DNA from: a virus
IMG/VR virus record: IMGVR_UViG_3300045973_000801
Span: 1-23,749 of that record
Length of the DNA: 23,749 nt
Direction: 5' to 3' (one strand)
Shown here: positions 1-7,380 of the stretch, in pieces
Numbering within the stretch: position 1 is the first letter of the stretch
How the letters are laid out: every line of letters starts with the position of its first letter
The notes under the pieces: generated by a model
Seen by the model: the letters and a program-made list of their open reading frames with translations, nothing else
Databases searched by the model: none
What the model was told of the DNA's origin: nothing
Program-made: the position numbers and the translations under genes

Positions 1-139
1 CTGTCGCCTTGAGCAGTGCATTCCGGGCCACCGTCAGCGCATCCAGCTTGTGCCGTTTGTCTTCAGGTGAATCACTGGACCGACGAACCTCCCGCATCTC
101 AGCGTTGAAGTAGGGAGGGGGGAGAAACTGGACGGTCAC
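1..139 (-). CDS. Partial hypothetical protein running off the left edge
   Basis: On the minus strand a frame stays open from about position 240 to the window edge. From the GTG at 139 it reads 46 residues, and from the in-frame ATG at 97 it reads 32 residues, ending KLDALTVARNALLKAT at the edge. The hydrophilic, helix-prone composition looks coding. I see no strong ribosome binding site for either start, so the start is uncertain. It lies downstream of G on the same strand and could continue the minus-strand late operon. I do not recognise the family. It could also be a degenerate remnant, since the open frame extends upstream of 139 without any normal start codon. Confidence 0.4.
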   Translation of the reverse strand, partial: MTVQFLPPPYFNAEMREVRRSSDSPEDKRHKLDALTVARNALLKAT

Positions 140-281
140 AGAGTCCGGAAATCGGACCGGAGGCCACGCGGTTACAGGGAAGTCGGGCCACGGTTCAAAA
201 CTCTGATTTCCGGACAGTTTTGGGGTAAATGTAGGGAATATTCAGGTGATAAATAGGGGAAATTACCCGGCGCGGTACTGG

Positions 282-309
282 AAATACCCCACTTTGAAGC
301 CCGTTTAAA
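282..309 (+). repeat. Copy 1 of an AAATACCC..TTTGAAG..TTTAAA element
   Basis: This 28-nt stretch directly abuts the stop codon of G. It shares AAATACCC, TTTGAAG and TTTAAA, in the same order and on the same strand, with 19807-19832 just after mor. The two copies differ by a 2-nt indel and a few substitutions. The rest of the gap between G and the partial left-edge gene (140-281) holds an 11-bp inverted pair, GTCCGGAAATC at 143-153 and its complement at 205-215, and a weak 7-bp hairpin at 196-222. I see no other gene there. Confidence 0.5.
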
Positions 310-831
310 TCATCCTCGAAGGCGATTTAATACGAGGGCTAAGTGATCAGCCGCCACATCGGCGACCAGTTGCTGATCGCTTTCAGGGAAGCCGACCAAT
401 CGGCGAACCGGCAAGCCGGGGTGATTCACCCGCTTGCGATAGATGCCACCAAACTTGAGCGCCTTACCTTTCTTTGCTGTGATGACGTGGGCGCGTGATC
501 CGTCCTGATGGAAGATGGCCTTGAACCCATCGCCTTTATCGAAGCCGAGGCGCAGATTGTCGCCATGCACTTGATAGTGGAAATTGTCCAGCATCCGGCC
601 AGTTTTATTCAGCGGACCGCCTTTACGTTTTCCCTCTGCCAAGGTTGATGCGGCCAACGGTGCCCATGGCTTTCCATCTGGATCAAGCCCTTGATCGTGG
701 CGCTCCCGATTCACTCGTAATAGCGATTCGCCGAAGCTGCCGAGCATTTCCTGCGGTGTCGCGATCTCCTGCCGGACGGCTTCTAGGGCTGCCACTAGAT
801 GATCGGCTTGAAATTCAATCGTAAATTGCAT
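310..831 (-). CDS. G: Phage virion morphogenesis protein (Mu gpG-like)
   Basis: This 173-aa protein matches the phage virion morphogenesis family (Mu gpG type), which acts in head completion or head-tail joining. Visible family signatures are PDGKPWAPL near residue 51, a basic stretch followed by a NKTGRML segment, and HPGLPVRRLVGF near residue 137. The ATG at 831 has a GGAGC ribosome binding site about 8 nt upstream. It follows F on the minus strand, as in Mu. In Mu the next gene is the protease I, but here the strand continues into a short unrecognised frame, and I lies at the other end of the window on the plus strand. Confidence 0.9.
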   Translation of the reverse strand: MQFTIEFQADHLVAALEAVRQEIATPQEMLGSFGESLLRVNRERHDQGLDPDGKPWAPLAASTLAEGKRKGGPLNKTGRMLDNFHYQVHGDNLRLGFDKGDGFKAIFHQDGSRAHVITAKKGKALKFGGIYRKRVNHPGLPVRRLVGFPESDQQLVADVAADHLALVLNRLRG

Positions 832-898
832 ATGATTAGCTCCAGTGTGGCGATAGAAGACAGGCCCCCTGAAAGGGCAGACCCAATCAAAACCACCG

Positions 899-929
899 AA
901 CGCGGCTTTCAGGGCCGCGTTTTTTATTT
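899..929 (+). terminator. Terminator-like hairpin between F and G, U-tract on the plus strand
   Basis: AACGCGGC (899-906) pairs perfectly with GCCGCGTT (914-921) around a 7-nt loop. A run of T continues on the plus strand to 929. Read on the minus strand, the direction of the F-G operon, the stem sits just after the F stop codon but is followed by a mixed sequence with only short T runs. It therefore looks like an intrinsic terminator for antisense (plus-strand) transcription, and perhaps a weak attenuator or RNA-stability element between F and G. Confidence 0.55.
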
Positions 930-2219
930 CTTGAACAGCAATCGGCCGACACGCTGCTTATCAAAATACTTTAAGCGTGCCTTGGGGTTACTCGGTTCTG
1001 CAACGAAGGCTGTTGAACCTGTCCAGCCCTGACTGCCCCACTCAAAAACAGAAATCCCATATTCCCCCGTCCCATCAACCTCAAAGGCGCGCAAATAGCG
1101 GCGCTTCAGGCGCCAGCGCTTGGGTGAATTCGGGTTTGAATTGCTATGGGCGCGGTCTTCCTCCCATGCCCACCAGATTTCATCCGGCTCAATGATCGTC
1201 ATGGCCATCAAATTGACGTAACGCAGGCGATCAATTTTTTCTGGCTTGCTTAGCCACTTGAATTCGCCAGCACCATCCTCAAACAAGGCTTTCGTGATGG
1301 CCAGCGTGCTACCTGTCGCGTCATGAAAAGCAGCCCCTTTTTCCAAACTGGCGCCGAAGACATCCAGGAAGTCCTGCACAGCCACCTGTGGTGCAGTCTT
1401 AGCAGGGAGAATGGTGCTTGCCGGAATCTTGCTAGGAACTGGCAATGCGGTGCTCGGCGCGTGCGTCGGCCAAGTCGCGTCACGCTCTTGCAATACGGCA
1501 TCGTATCCGGTTAAAGGCTTGACTGTGTGCGGCTCAAGCCATGCCTTGCCGGGATTGTAGGCAAAGCCGGGATCAATCCCTTTAGGCACCATGACGGTGC
1601 GTGGATTGCTGCCATTCTTACCGATGATGCGCTCTTCCATTTCAATGGGTGGCGCTTCATCCGGCCCGGTCTTGCCGGCTTTCTTCCACTCTCGTTCCGC
1701 CTCGACCCGCGACAGCGAATATTTGCGGCATTTGCAGCCCCAGCCGTTTTGCGGCGTGTGGGTATCCCACCACGCATCGTCCAGCGGCAGGACCAAACCG
1801 TTCCATGCTTTGTGTTCAAGGCGCGGATGCTCAATAGTGGTGTGGCGATACATTGCATAAGGGCGCAGGTGCTTGACGGCTTGCATCTGCTGTTCGCGGC
1901 CGGCGTTGTAAGCCTGCGTCACATTGGTGTCGTAGATGATCTTGCTGCGCCAGCCGGGCGTGCCGTTATGTGCCCAGCCATGCTTGGCGACGATATCGCC
2001 GAACTCTTTTTTGAAGACATCGTAGCCACCAGCTTCTTTGGCTTTTGCGATCGCGTTGTACAGGTCTTCGACCAGGGCGTCATGGGCAGCGCCGGCCACC
2101 ACGAAAGCGTGGCTGTGCTGTTCCTGCCAGATGTCCGTCCAGCCGGAACTGGGTAGCTTGATCTTGGCCTTGAAAAAATCGATGGCTTCGGTAAATGGGA
2201 GGTAGGTTGGCGCGGGCAT
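924..2219 (-). CDS. F: Mu F-like head morphogenesis protein with C-terminal PBECR2-type nuclease domain
   Basis: Two regions are visible in this 431-aa protein. Residues 1-175 are the minor head (Mu F/SPP1 gp7) domain, with YDTNVTQAYNAGREQQ at 96-111, HPRLEHKAWNGLVLP at 131-145 and the CKCR cysteine pair at 162-165. After a Pro/Ala/Thr-rich linker (about 245-277), residues 278-431 resemble the PBECR2 family of phage-linked barnase/EndoU/colicin/RelE-like nuclease domains, including PDEIWWAWEE, a LKRRYLRAFEVDG strand and FEWGSQGWTGSTAF. The minor head protein is packaged with the portal, and the C-terminal domain may be delivered with the DNA. The start is ATG 2219, which overlaps the upstream stop (TAATG). 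An ATG 18 nt upstream lies inside the previous gene. The nuclease assignment rests on recalled family patterns. Confidence 0.85.
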   Translation of the reverse strand: MPAPTYLPFTEAIDFFKAKIKLPSSGWTDIWQEQHSHAFVVAGAAHDALVEDLYNAIAKAKEAGGYDVFKKEFGDIVAKHGWAHNGTPGWRSKIIYDTNVTQAYNAGREQQMQAVKHLRPYAMYRHTTIEHPRLEHKAWNGLVLPLDDAWWDTHTPQNGWGCKCRKYSLSRVEAEREWKKAGKTGPDEAPPIEMEERIIGKNGSNPRTVMVPKGIDPGFAYNPGKAWLEPHTVKPLTGYDAVLQERDATWPTHAPSTALPVPSKIPASTILPAKTAPQVAVQDFLDVFGASLEKGAAFHDATGSTLAITKALFEDGAGEFKWLSKPEKIDRLRYVNLMAMTIIEPDEIWWAWEEDRAHSNSNPNSPKRWRLKRRYLRAFEVDGTGEYGISVFEWGSQGWTGSTAFVAEPSNPKARLKYFDKQRVGRLLFKK

Positions 2220-2500
2220 TACGCTTCGTTTTCCCAACCTGCACGCGATCCACCATCGGTATCTTCATCATCTGGCGGTTCAGGAATTGTTGCGACCAGA
2301 GCATGAACGGCGTTGACGATATCGCTGATTTCAAACTCACGCCGATAGTCGCAAAGAGCCGCCCGAATGCTGTGAATGCCTTGTTCCCACCGGTCTTTTC
2401 TAACGATTACTCCATCTGACCGAAATTCGTAATCCTCGGGGTTGGCATCAACGAATTCAGGCCGGCGGAAATCGCGCTCGGTAACCTTCCGATGTGTCAC
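2219..2500 (-). CDS. Conserved small phage protein (THRKVTE type), unknown function
   Basis: This is a 93-aa acidic, hydrophilic protein beginning THRKVTERDFRRPEF, with a central YEFRSDGVIVRKDRWE segment and an acidic tail. I have seen similar short proteins between portal and F genes of Mu-like prophages, but no function is known to me. The start is the GTG at 2500, which overlaps the upstream TGA as GTGA. A GGAGG lies 8 nt upstream of it. An ATG at 2515 is in frame but lacks that support. The stop overlaps the F start codon, so this gene is translationally coupled on both sides. Confidence 0.7.
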   Translation of the reverse strand: MTHRKVTERDFRRPEFVDANPEDYEFRSDGVIVRKDRWEQGIHSIRAALCDYRREFEISDIVNAVHALVATIPEPPDDEDTDGGSRAGWENEA

Positions 2501-2748
2501 GTCCGATCCCTCCAAATAACAAACCTGCAGCTCGTTAAAAGCTCTTCAGTTGGCCGTGTTTTCTTGACCCTTGAGCCGCAGGCGTTTTTTCCCACCTGCA
2601 CGCATTCTTCCCAGTTACGTACCCCGGTTTGTCCGGTCGGTTTGGATTCGCAGAACTTGCTCGGCACCTCGGTGACTGGCTCTTTTTCATCACAGCCACA
2701 GCCGGCAAGCGCCACAAACAAGAGGAGTGCAGGAGTTCTCAAAGTCAT
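2497..2748 (-). CDS. Small putative lipoprotein in the head operon
   Basis: This 83-aa protein has a hydrophobic N-terminus (residues 3-15) ending in a lipobox, LAGC at 14-17, so it is probably exported and lipidated. The mature part carries further cysteines and is basic toward the end. Start and stop overlap neighbouring genes: ATGA with the hidden CxxC gene upstream and GTGA with the 93-aa gene downstream. That packing supports it as real. The function is unknown. A lipoprotein inside a packaging/portal cluster is odd, and superinfection exclusion is one speculative role. Confidence 0.6.
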   Translation of the reverse strand: MTLRTPALLLFVALAGCGCDEKEPVTEVPSKFCESKPTGQTGVRNWEECVQVGKNACGSRVKKTRPTEELLTSCRFVIWRDRT

Positions 2749-2966
2749 TTCAACCTCGGCTCAAAAAACTTGCCATTCCGTCCGCACCGCCACGGTAAGA
2801 AGCCGTTCCGTTCAATGAAAGCATGTTCGTTACACTTGTATTTAAACCGGGGAGTGCCATTAACAGGATCGATCCCGGTTTGTGTTTTTCCGCGTACGCA
2901 CAACGAAAAGTCCTTGTTGTAGTGTGCGCAGTGAATGCACAGACGTTGCTCATTTTTATAACTAAT
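2745..2966 (-). CDS. Small cysteine-rich (CxxC) protein, apparent ATT start
   Basis: Read from ATT 2966 on the minus strand, this 73-aa frame gives a convincing small protein: CIHC at 10-13, C23 after the HYNKDFSL segment, C45 and C61, with a TGIDPVNGTPRFKYKC stretch and FLPWRCGRNGKFFEPRLK at the end. The spaced cysteines suggest zinc binding. The only nearby ATG (2953) is in another frame. GGGAGG sits about 6 nt before the ATT, and the upstream reading in this frame is not protein-like, so an AUU start is the simplest reading. A single-base frameshift near the start is the alternative. The stop overlaps the lipoprotein start (ATGA). The coding frame is clearer than the start. Confidence 0.65.
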   Translation of the reverse strand: MSYKNEQRLCIHCAHYNKDFSLCVRGKTQTGIDPVNGTPRFKYKCNEHAFIERNGFLPWRCGRNGKFFEPRLK

Positions 2967-3208
2967 TCCCCACCTCCCACATCTGACCGGCCAGCAAGAT
3001 TCGCTTCCACCTGATTGCGCATTTTTTCGCGCAGTTCGGTAATGAATGTTTTTGGCCGTCCCTCAACCTCTGATTTCATGTTGTCTAGGGCCATACCTAC
3101 GATCTTGAATTCGGCAAGCCACCGACGATGCTCATGCCACTCCACATGCCACCGCTCAAGCTCTGCCATTTCATTTCCCGCAATCAACCATTTCAGCCAC
3201 TCACGCAT
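2750..3208 (-). CDS. Small head-operon protein, unknown; C-terminal half probably out-of-frame
   Basis: The start is ATG 3208, preceded by GAGGGG about 9 nt upstream and overlapping the portal stop. An ATG 9 nt upstream is less well placed. Residues 1-75 (MREWLKWLIAG, then a charged helical stretch through ELREKMRNQVEANLAG) look like a genuine small phage protein. After about residue 85 the frame runs through the CxxC gene in a shifted register and loses protein-like character (TTTRTFRCAYAEKH and onward) until the stop at 2750. The true product may end earlier through a lost or shifted stop: a TAG in the +1 frame lies exactly at the ATT start of the next gene. The tail ANLAGRSDVGGG resembles the end of the portal protein. 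Confidence 0.55.
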   Translation of the reverse strand: MREWLKWLIAGNEMAELERWHVEWHEHRRWLAEFKIVGMALDNMKSEVEGRPKTFITELREKMRNQVEANLAGRSDVGGGELVIKMSNVCAFTAHTTTRTFRCAYAEKHKPGSILLMALPGLNTSVTNMLSLNGTASYRGGADGMASFLSRG

Positions 3209-4757
3209 TTTTATCATCCCCTCTTCCTACATCCACACGCCCAGCCAGATTCGCCGCCGCCATCCCCTGTACCATGGCTTCAGCCCACTTCGGATCAGCC
3301 TTCAGCGTGGCAATCCCCTCTAGCGCCGCATCAAAGTCACCTGCCTCGGCGACGATGGCGCTGATTTGCTGGATCAGGGATTGCTCGAAAGGGGCGCACA
3401 AGGTGGCCAGCTGCGTACCGTAGGCGCTGGTGATGTCCGGATCGGCATTCGCCGTGCTGGCAAGCGCGACCAACCTAGTCAGCGCCGCATCGGCCGGGGA
3501 AATCGCGGGCGAAGGTTTGCCGGGCACGAGCAGCTTGGCGCCCTTGTCGGCACGCGGGATTTGCACGGCTTTGTGGGCCCACTCGACATCGATTTCCATA
3601 CCCATGTCAGCGGCCTTGCTCAGCACGTCGACCAGCTTGGCCTGATCGGGCGTTTCTTCCGTCTGGTACTCATATTCCGGCACACGATCCGGCGGGAACA
3701 TGGCGTTGATCAGGGCAATCGGGCGGACCACCTGGCTGTTCATGGTCGGCGTGATCTGGCTGACATCGTGTTCCATGATTTCGCGCCGCACCTTGTCGTG
3801 GATGTGGCCGAGGGCGTTGGTGCTCGTCTTGCCATCGGCCTGACTGGTCAGCGTGCCGCCCAGGATCGCCATGGATTGCTTGCGCTCCCAATAGGACGTC
3901 GCATTCAGGAAGTCATCGACTGTGCCGCTCTTCATTGCCTGGACGAAATCAATGCTCATATTGCTCGGTACTACACCCGCACCATCGTTGCCGATGTTGC
4001 GGACCGCCTTCAGCAGCTGGTCACGTTGCCCCTTGTCGATCCCGGCCGGATACTTGCCCAGACGCAACGGCAGGCCATACATTTCAAGAAAGCGCTGCAT
4101 GTCGCGGATGTTGTAGGCCTTGTAAGCGTAGGTCCATGCCAAGACACGGAAGAGTGCCGCCTGTTCGATGTAACCTGACTTTGCCCGGTGCTCGTGAACA
4201 ACCCAGCCCCACTCGCGTAACGCTTCCGGAACACCGTTTTTCACATACATTAATTGGCCGCTCGTGCGGTCGATCTGGAAAGCACGTTGTGGCACCCAGA
4301 CATAGCTTTTCGGATACCAGGTACTGCCGGTTTGCCAGTCGATCTCATGCGCCGATATGCCTTTACCGATGGCGTCGCACAGGTCGTATTGCATGTCTTC
4401 AAAACGCGGAATCTTGCGCAGGATGTCTTCCAGTTCATCAGTGCGGTCAATTTCAGACTGATTGGCATCCTCCGGTGGTGTCAGTTGCCAGCCGAGGCCG
4501 GTGACCGCCCGGCGACGCTTTGCCAGCTCACTGAAAATGTGCGCATCCTGCTCTTCGACCAGTTCAAACAACGTGGCTTGGTCGGTGATAAAGCCCTGGT
4601 CAGCCGCTGCAAAGGCGCTAGCCAGCCGGGCCGGGTCCAGGGTGTTGACCGACATGTAATTCAGGGTATTTCCCTGCGTTGACCGGGGGCCGGCCTGCAA
4701 TGCATCCAGCCCATTCCTTGCTACGGTCGACAGTGCGGCCTTGATCTGTTTAATCAT
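3201..4757 (-). CDS. Portal protein, DUF935 (Mu gp29 / H family)
   Basis: This protein of about 518 aa belongs to the DUF935 portal family of Mu-like phages. It forms the dodecameric ring through which DNA enters and leaves the head. Recognisable segments include GFITDQATLFELVEEQDAHI, the RRRAVTGLGWQL motif, the WYPKSYVWVPQRAF stretch, the RDMQRFLEMYGLPLRLGKY motif and ALGHIHDKVRREI. The C-terminus ends NLAGRVDVGRGDDKNA. Three ATGs (4766, 4763, 4757) cluster at the terminase stop. I chose the one forming ATGATTAA with that stop, which implies translational coupling. Longer readings would enter the terminase gene. It sits between the large terminase and F as in Mu. Confidence 0.92.
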   Translation of the reverse strand: MIKQIKAALSTVARNGLDALQAGPRSTQGNTLNYMSVNTLDPARLASAFAAADQGFITDQATLFELVEEQDAHIFSELAKRRRAVTGLGWQLTPPEDANQSEIDRTDELEDILRKIPRFEDMQYDLCDAIGKGISAHEIDWQTGSTWYPKSYVWVPQRAFQIDRTSGQLMYVKNGVPEALREWGWVVHEHRAKSGYIEQAALFRVLAWTYAYKAYNIRDMQRFLEMYGLPLRLGKYPAGIDKGQRDQLLKAVRNIGNDGAGVVPSNMSIDFVQAMKSGTVDDFLNATSYWERKQSMAILGGTLTSQADGKTSTNALGHIHDKVRREIMEHDVSQITPTMNSQVVRPIALINAMFPPDRVPEYEYQTEETPDQAKLVDVLSKAADMGMEIDVEWAHKAVQIPRADKGAKLLVPGKPSPAISPADAALTRLVALASTANADPDITSAYGTQLATLCAPFEQSLIQQISAIVAEAGDFDAALEGIATLKADPKWAEAMVQGMAAANLAGRVDVGRGDDKNA

Positions 4758-6522
4758 CGTCATCATCCCAATCGTCGGAGTGGCCGTTGGCGTAGCCCAA
4801 ACGGCCGGTACTGCGGCGGTCGCGACGTGATGACGCGGCCGAGGTGTAAATCCATTCGCCGGCAAACTGCGTTGCCAGTTTCCAAAGTTTTTCGAGGGCG
4901 TCTGGGCCGTCGTCGTGGTCAGCTTCTGGCCAGAACTTTGTTTGCGAGATCATCATGCTCTGCGATCGATGCAGCCTGATCTTTCCATTACCAAAGTGTG
5001 GCTGAAGGCTGATGATTCGTAGTTCTTTTTCAACGTCTTCATTCATCGGAATGCCAGGGAAAGCAATCCCGATCTCAGCAGACCGTTTGAGCAATTCCGT
5101 GTACATGAACTCTTGAAACTGGACTGTTTCGACGCCCCAGGCCAAACAACGGTACTCAGCTTCATATTCGACTGCGCGGCTAATGATCAGATCAGGAACA
5201 CGCCAGGCAATGTCGGCCTCAACGACATCAAGCACCATCGTGTTGCGATTCAGGCCGCCGACAAGAATGGCCGAGGGGTCGCGTTTCCTATTCCTTCTTC
5301 CCAGCGACGGGTCAATGGAACCGAAGAACAGCCAGTCATTTCGCCGATCCACCCAGAACTGGATGTTCTTGAACGGCGCCGTGTCGTCATTGCCGGCCTC
5401 GTTTTGTTGTTCCTGGTTGAATGCGTCGTGGTCCGTCGCCCGCATGCACATCAGGCGATACAGCGGGCGCACATCCGGCCATGACACGACAGCGCCGGCA
5501 TCCATGTCCGCTTTATTTGCCTGGTAGAAAGCCAGTGCCTCCGCCTCGGCGGATTCCTGTGCGCCTTCATCATCATTGGTCGCTGCCGAGGTGTAGATGC
5601 CTTCCCACTTGTCCCACAGGTCCATGCGATCCGGCCATTGCATGATCGACTTGAACACCTTGCGCCGCCAGCCCGGCTTACGCGATACGCGATTGATCGC
5701 GGCGTCGTAGTGCAGCGAGGTGCCCGGCCAGAAGATATCCATGCCGCCGGACGGGCCAGCCAGACCGACCACCGCTTTCAAGACAAAGGATTCGACCTTG
5801 TCGCGCTGATCCTTGTCACGCACGTTTTCATCGTTTTCCAGATCGTCCAGGAAGACGAGGTCCGGACGATGCGGGCCGTTCTTCATGCCGCGCATTTTCT
5901 TGCCGGTACCGCCCGTGCGAATCTTGATCCCGTTGGCCGTGACGACCGTGGTGGCCTGCCAGATGCGGCCTTGCCCGACGGCCTTGGGGAAGTCGGCAAT
6001 CAGACGCGGGTTGCTGTCCAATTCGGCCTTGATCGCCTCCAGCATTTCCGCTGCCTGTTCCAGCGTGTTCATGGTGACGACGATCATCCACTTGCGCGCC
6101 TTCGCCGAGGCTTTGGGTAACAACTCGGCGAGATAGTTGGCACGGCAGATACACCACAAGCTACCCAGCTGCGTTTCGTAGGTCGACTTCGCTTCACCGC
6201 GTGGTGCCTCATGCACTTCACGGCCATCGGTCAGCCCATCGATGACCTCCGGAAAGCGTTTGAAAATGAACTGCTGGAACAGTGAGAAGTGAGGTGTTGG
6301 CACGTAGTGCGGGAAGTAGGTCTGACAGAAAAACTGATAGTCGACCACGGCTCGCTCGCGTCGGGCCTTGCTCGCCGCCGGATCAATCGGGAAGGCTTCG
6401 CATTCCAGTTCAATGGTCTGGCGCAGCTCCTCAGAAAGCGCCTCCATGCGGCGCTGGAAGTCACCCAGGTTCTTGACCTCGGTGAGGTCTTCGTAGTCGT
6501 CGGACCAGTCAAACTCAGCCAT
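4750..6522 (-). CDS. Large terminase subunit (Mu gp28-like)
   Basis: This 590-aa motor ATPase/nuclease packages phage DNA. A Walker A-like loop is visible at residues 106-113 (APRGEAKS), in the place of the classical GxGKS. Walker B is DLVFLDDLE at 221-229, and the C-terminal RNase H-like nuclease begins with FGSIDPSLG in the second half of the protein. An acidic run (DDWDDDDD) closes the protein. The start is ATG 6522 (MAEFDW), overlapping the end of the small-subunit gene. The upstream in-frame ATG at 6591 lies inside that gene. The spacer between Walker A and the following strand (around residues 127-143) looks longer than I expect for the family. Confidence 0.93.
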   Translation of the reverse strand: MAEFDWSDDYEDLTEVKNLGDFQRRMEALSEELRQTIELECEAFPIDPAASKARRERAVVDYQFFCQTYFPHYVPTPHFSLFQQFIFKRFPEVIDGLTDGREVHEAPRGEAKSTYETQLGSLWCICRANYLAELLPKASAKARKWMIVVTMNTLEQAAEMLEAIKAELDSNPRLIADFPKAVGQGRIWQATTVVTANGIKIRTGGTGKKMRGMKNGPHRPDLVFLDDLENDENVRDKDQRDKVESFVLKAVVGLAGPSGGMDIFWPGTSLHYDAAINRVSRKPGWRRKVFKSIMQWPDRMDLWDKWEGIYTSAATNDDEGAQESAEAEALAFYQANKADMDAGAVVSWPDVRPLYRLMCMRATDHDAFNQEQQNEAGNDDTAPFKNIQFWVDRRNDWLFFGSIDPSLGRRNRKRDPSAILVGGLNRNTMVLDVVEADIAWRVPDLIISRAVEYEAEYRCLAWGVETVQFQEFMYTELLKRSAEIGIAFPGIPMNEDVEKELRIISLQPHFGNGKIRLHRSQSMMISQTKFWPEADHDDGPDALEKLWKLATQFAGEWIYTSAASSRRDRRSTGRLGYANGHSDDWDDDDD

Positions 6523-7009
6523 AACGCTTGCCCAAAATTGCCCCGACTTCTTCCAGGTGCGGTTGCAGCACACGCAGGGCTGACTGATCATGCTTCTTCA
6601 GGTACTCAGCCAGCGTTTTCAGCGTATCCAGCGACACCGACAGGCCGCTGAATTGCGGATTCAGGCGGCTGAAGGATTTGGCAAACTTGGAGTAAGCATC
6701 CGACAGCTGGGCAAGGATGGTGGCCTTGTCGTTGGCTGGGAGCGTTGATGTTTCCAGCTCGCGTGTCGTCGTAATGATCTGCCGGGCGATATCTTCCACC
6801 ATCTGCTTATTGAGATCGTCGACACCCTGCTCGCTGATGCGATAAGCCGCCCGAGCCGTATCCCAGTCATCGCCCTTGGCCTGCGCCCGCGTTTTCCAGT
6901 CCCGCGCCGTGTCGTAACTGACACCGCAGGTGACGGCCGCGCCATTCAAGGGCATGCCCTCGATGTACAGCTGGCGTACCTTGTCGCGGGTTTCCTGAGA
7001 ATGAGCCAT
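6515..7009 (-). CDS. Small terminase subunit-like protein (DUF1804)
   Basis: This 164-aa protein begins MAHSQETRDKVRQLYIEGM and contains a helix-turn-helix (GVSYDTARDWKTRAQ, about residues 29-43) followed by GDDWDTARAAY. This is the pattern of DUF1804 proteins found directly upstream of Mu-type large terminases. The expected role is recognition of phage DNA for packaging as the small terminase subunit. A longer helical C-terminal half follows. Its end overlaps the terminase start by 8 nt. Confidence 0.85.
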   Translation of the reverse strand: MAHSQETRDKVRQLYIEGMPLNGAAVTCGVSYDTARDWKTRAQAKGDDWDTARAAYRISEQGVDDLNKQMVEDIARQIITTTRELETSTLPANDKATILAQLSDAYSKFAKSFSRLNPQFSGLSVSLDTLKTLAEYLKKHDQSALRVLQPHLEEVGAILGKRYG

Positions 7010-7011
7010 GG

Positions 7012-7380
7012 CTAGATGCGCTTGATCAGTTCAACCGCTGCTGCGGCCAAAGCGCCACCCACGCCACCACCCAGGGCAGAAAGCTTGGCCGTCTTTTCGA
7101 TCAGGCGCTTGTCTTCGGCTTCCAGATTGCTGACGCGGGTGCCGAGGCCATCGATGCGCTTGCCGACACTGGTTTCCAGATTTTCGATACGCTGGCCGAG
7201 GCTGTCTTCAATGCGGTCCATGCGCTCGGATTGGGCGTTTTCCATCCGGCGAATGTCAGACTTGATATCTTCAATGCGGGCCGTCAGGCCCTGGTGCATT
7301 GCATGCACGGCACCGGTTAGCTGGCCGATGCTGTGCATGATTTGAGCATTGTCAGTGCCCTGTTGTTTTTCGATGGTCAT
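7012..7380 (-). CDS. Coiled-coil protein with C-terminal membrane-like segment
   Basis: The central part of this 122-aa protein (about residues 30-95) is a long amphipathic coiled coil with repeated RIEDxxxxR/RIENLE/RIDGLGTRVSNLE heptads. The end (about 100-118) is a Gly/Ala-rich hydrophobic stretch that could be a membrane anchor. It lies between the lysis genes and the terminase and overlaps the Rz stop by ATGA. Proteins of this layout (DUF2730-like or XhlA-like) occur here in Mu-like phages, but I cannot choose between a structural and a lysis accessory role. Confidence 0.7.
   Translation of the reverse strand: MTIEKQQGTDNAQIMHSIGQLTGAVHAMHQGLTARIEDIKSDIRRMENAQSERMDRIEDSLGQRIENLETSVGKRIDGLGTRVSNLEAEDKRLIEKTAKLSALGGGVGGALAAAAVELIKRI

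Noticed and set aside
1527-2156. A 209-aa plus-strand frame opposite F
   Set aside because: F has strong motifs throughout this stretch. The antisense frame has no supporting ribosome site or recognisable domain.
3366-4178. A 270-aa plus-strand frame opposite the portal gene
   Set aside because: Its reading is Arg/Gly/His-rich and mirrors the portal codons. The portal on the minus strand has clear family motifs.
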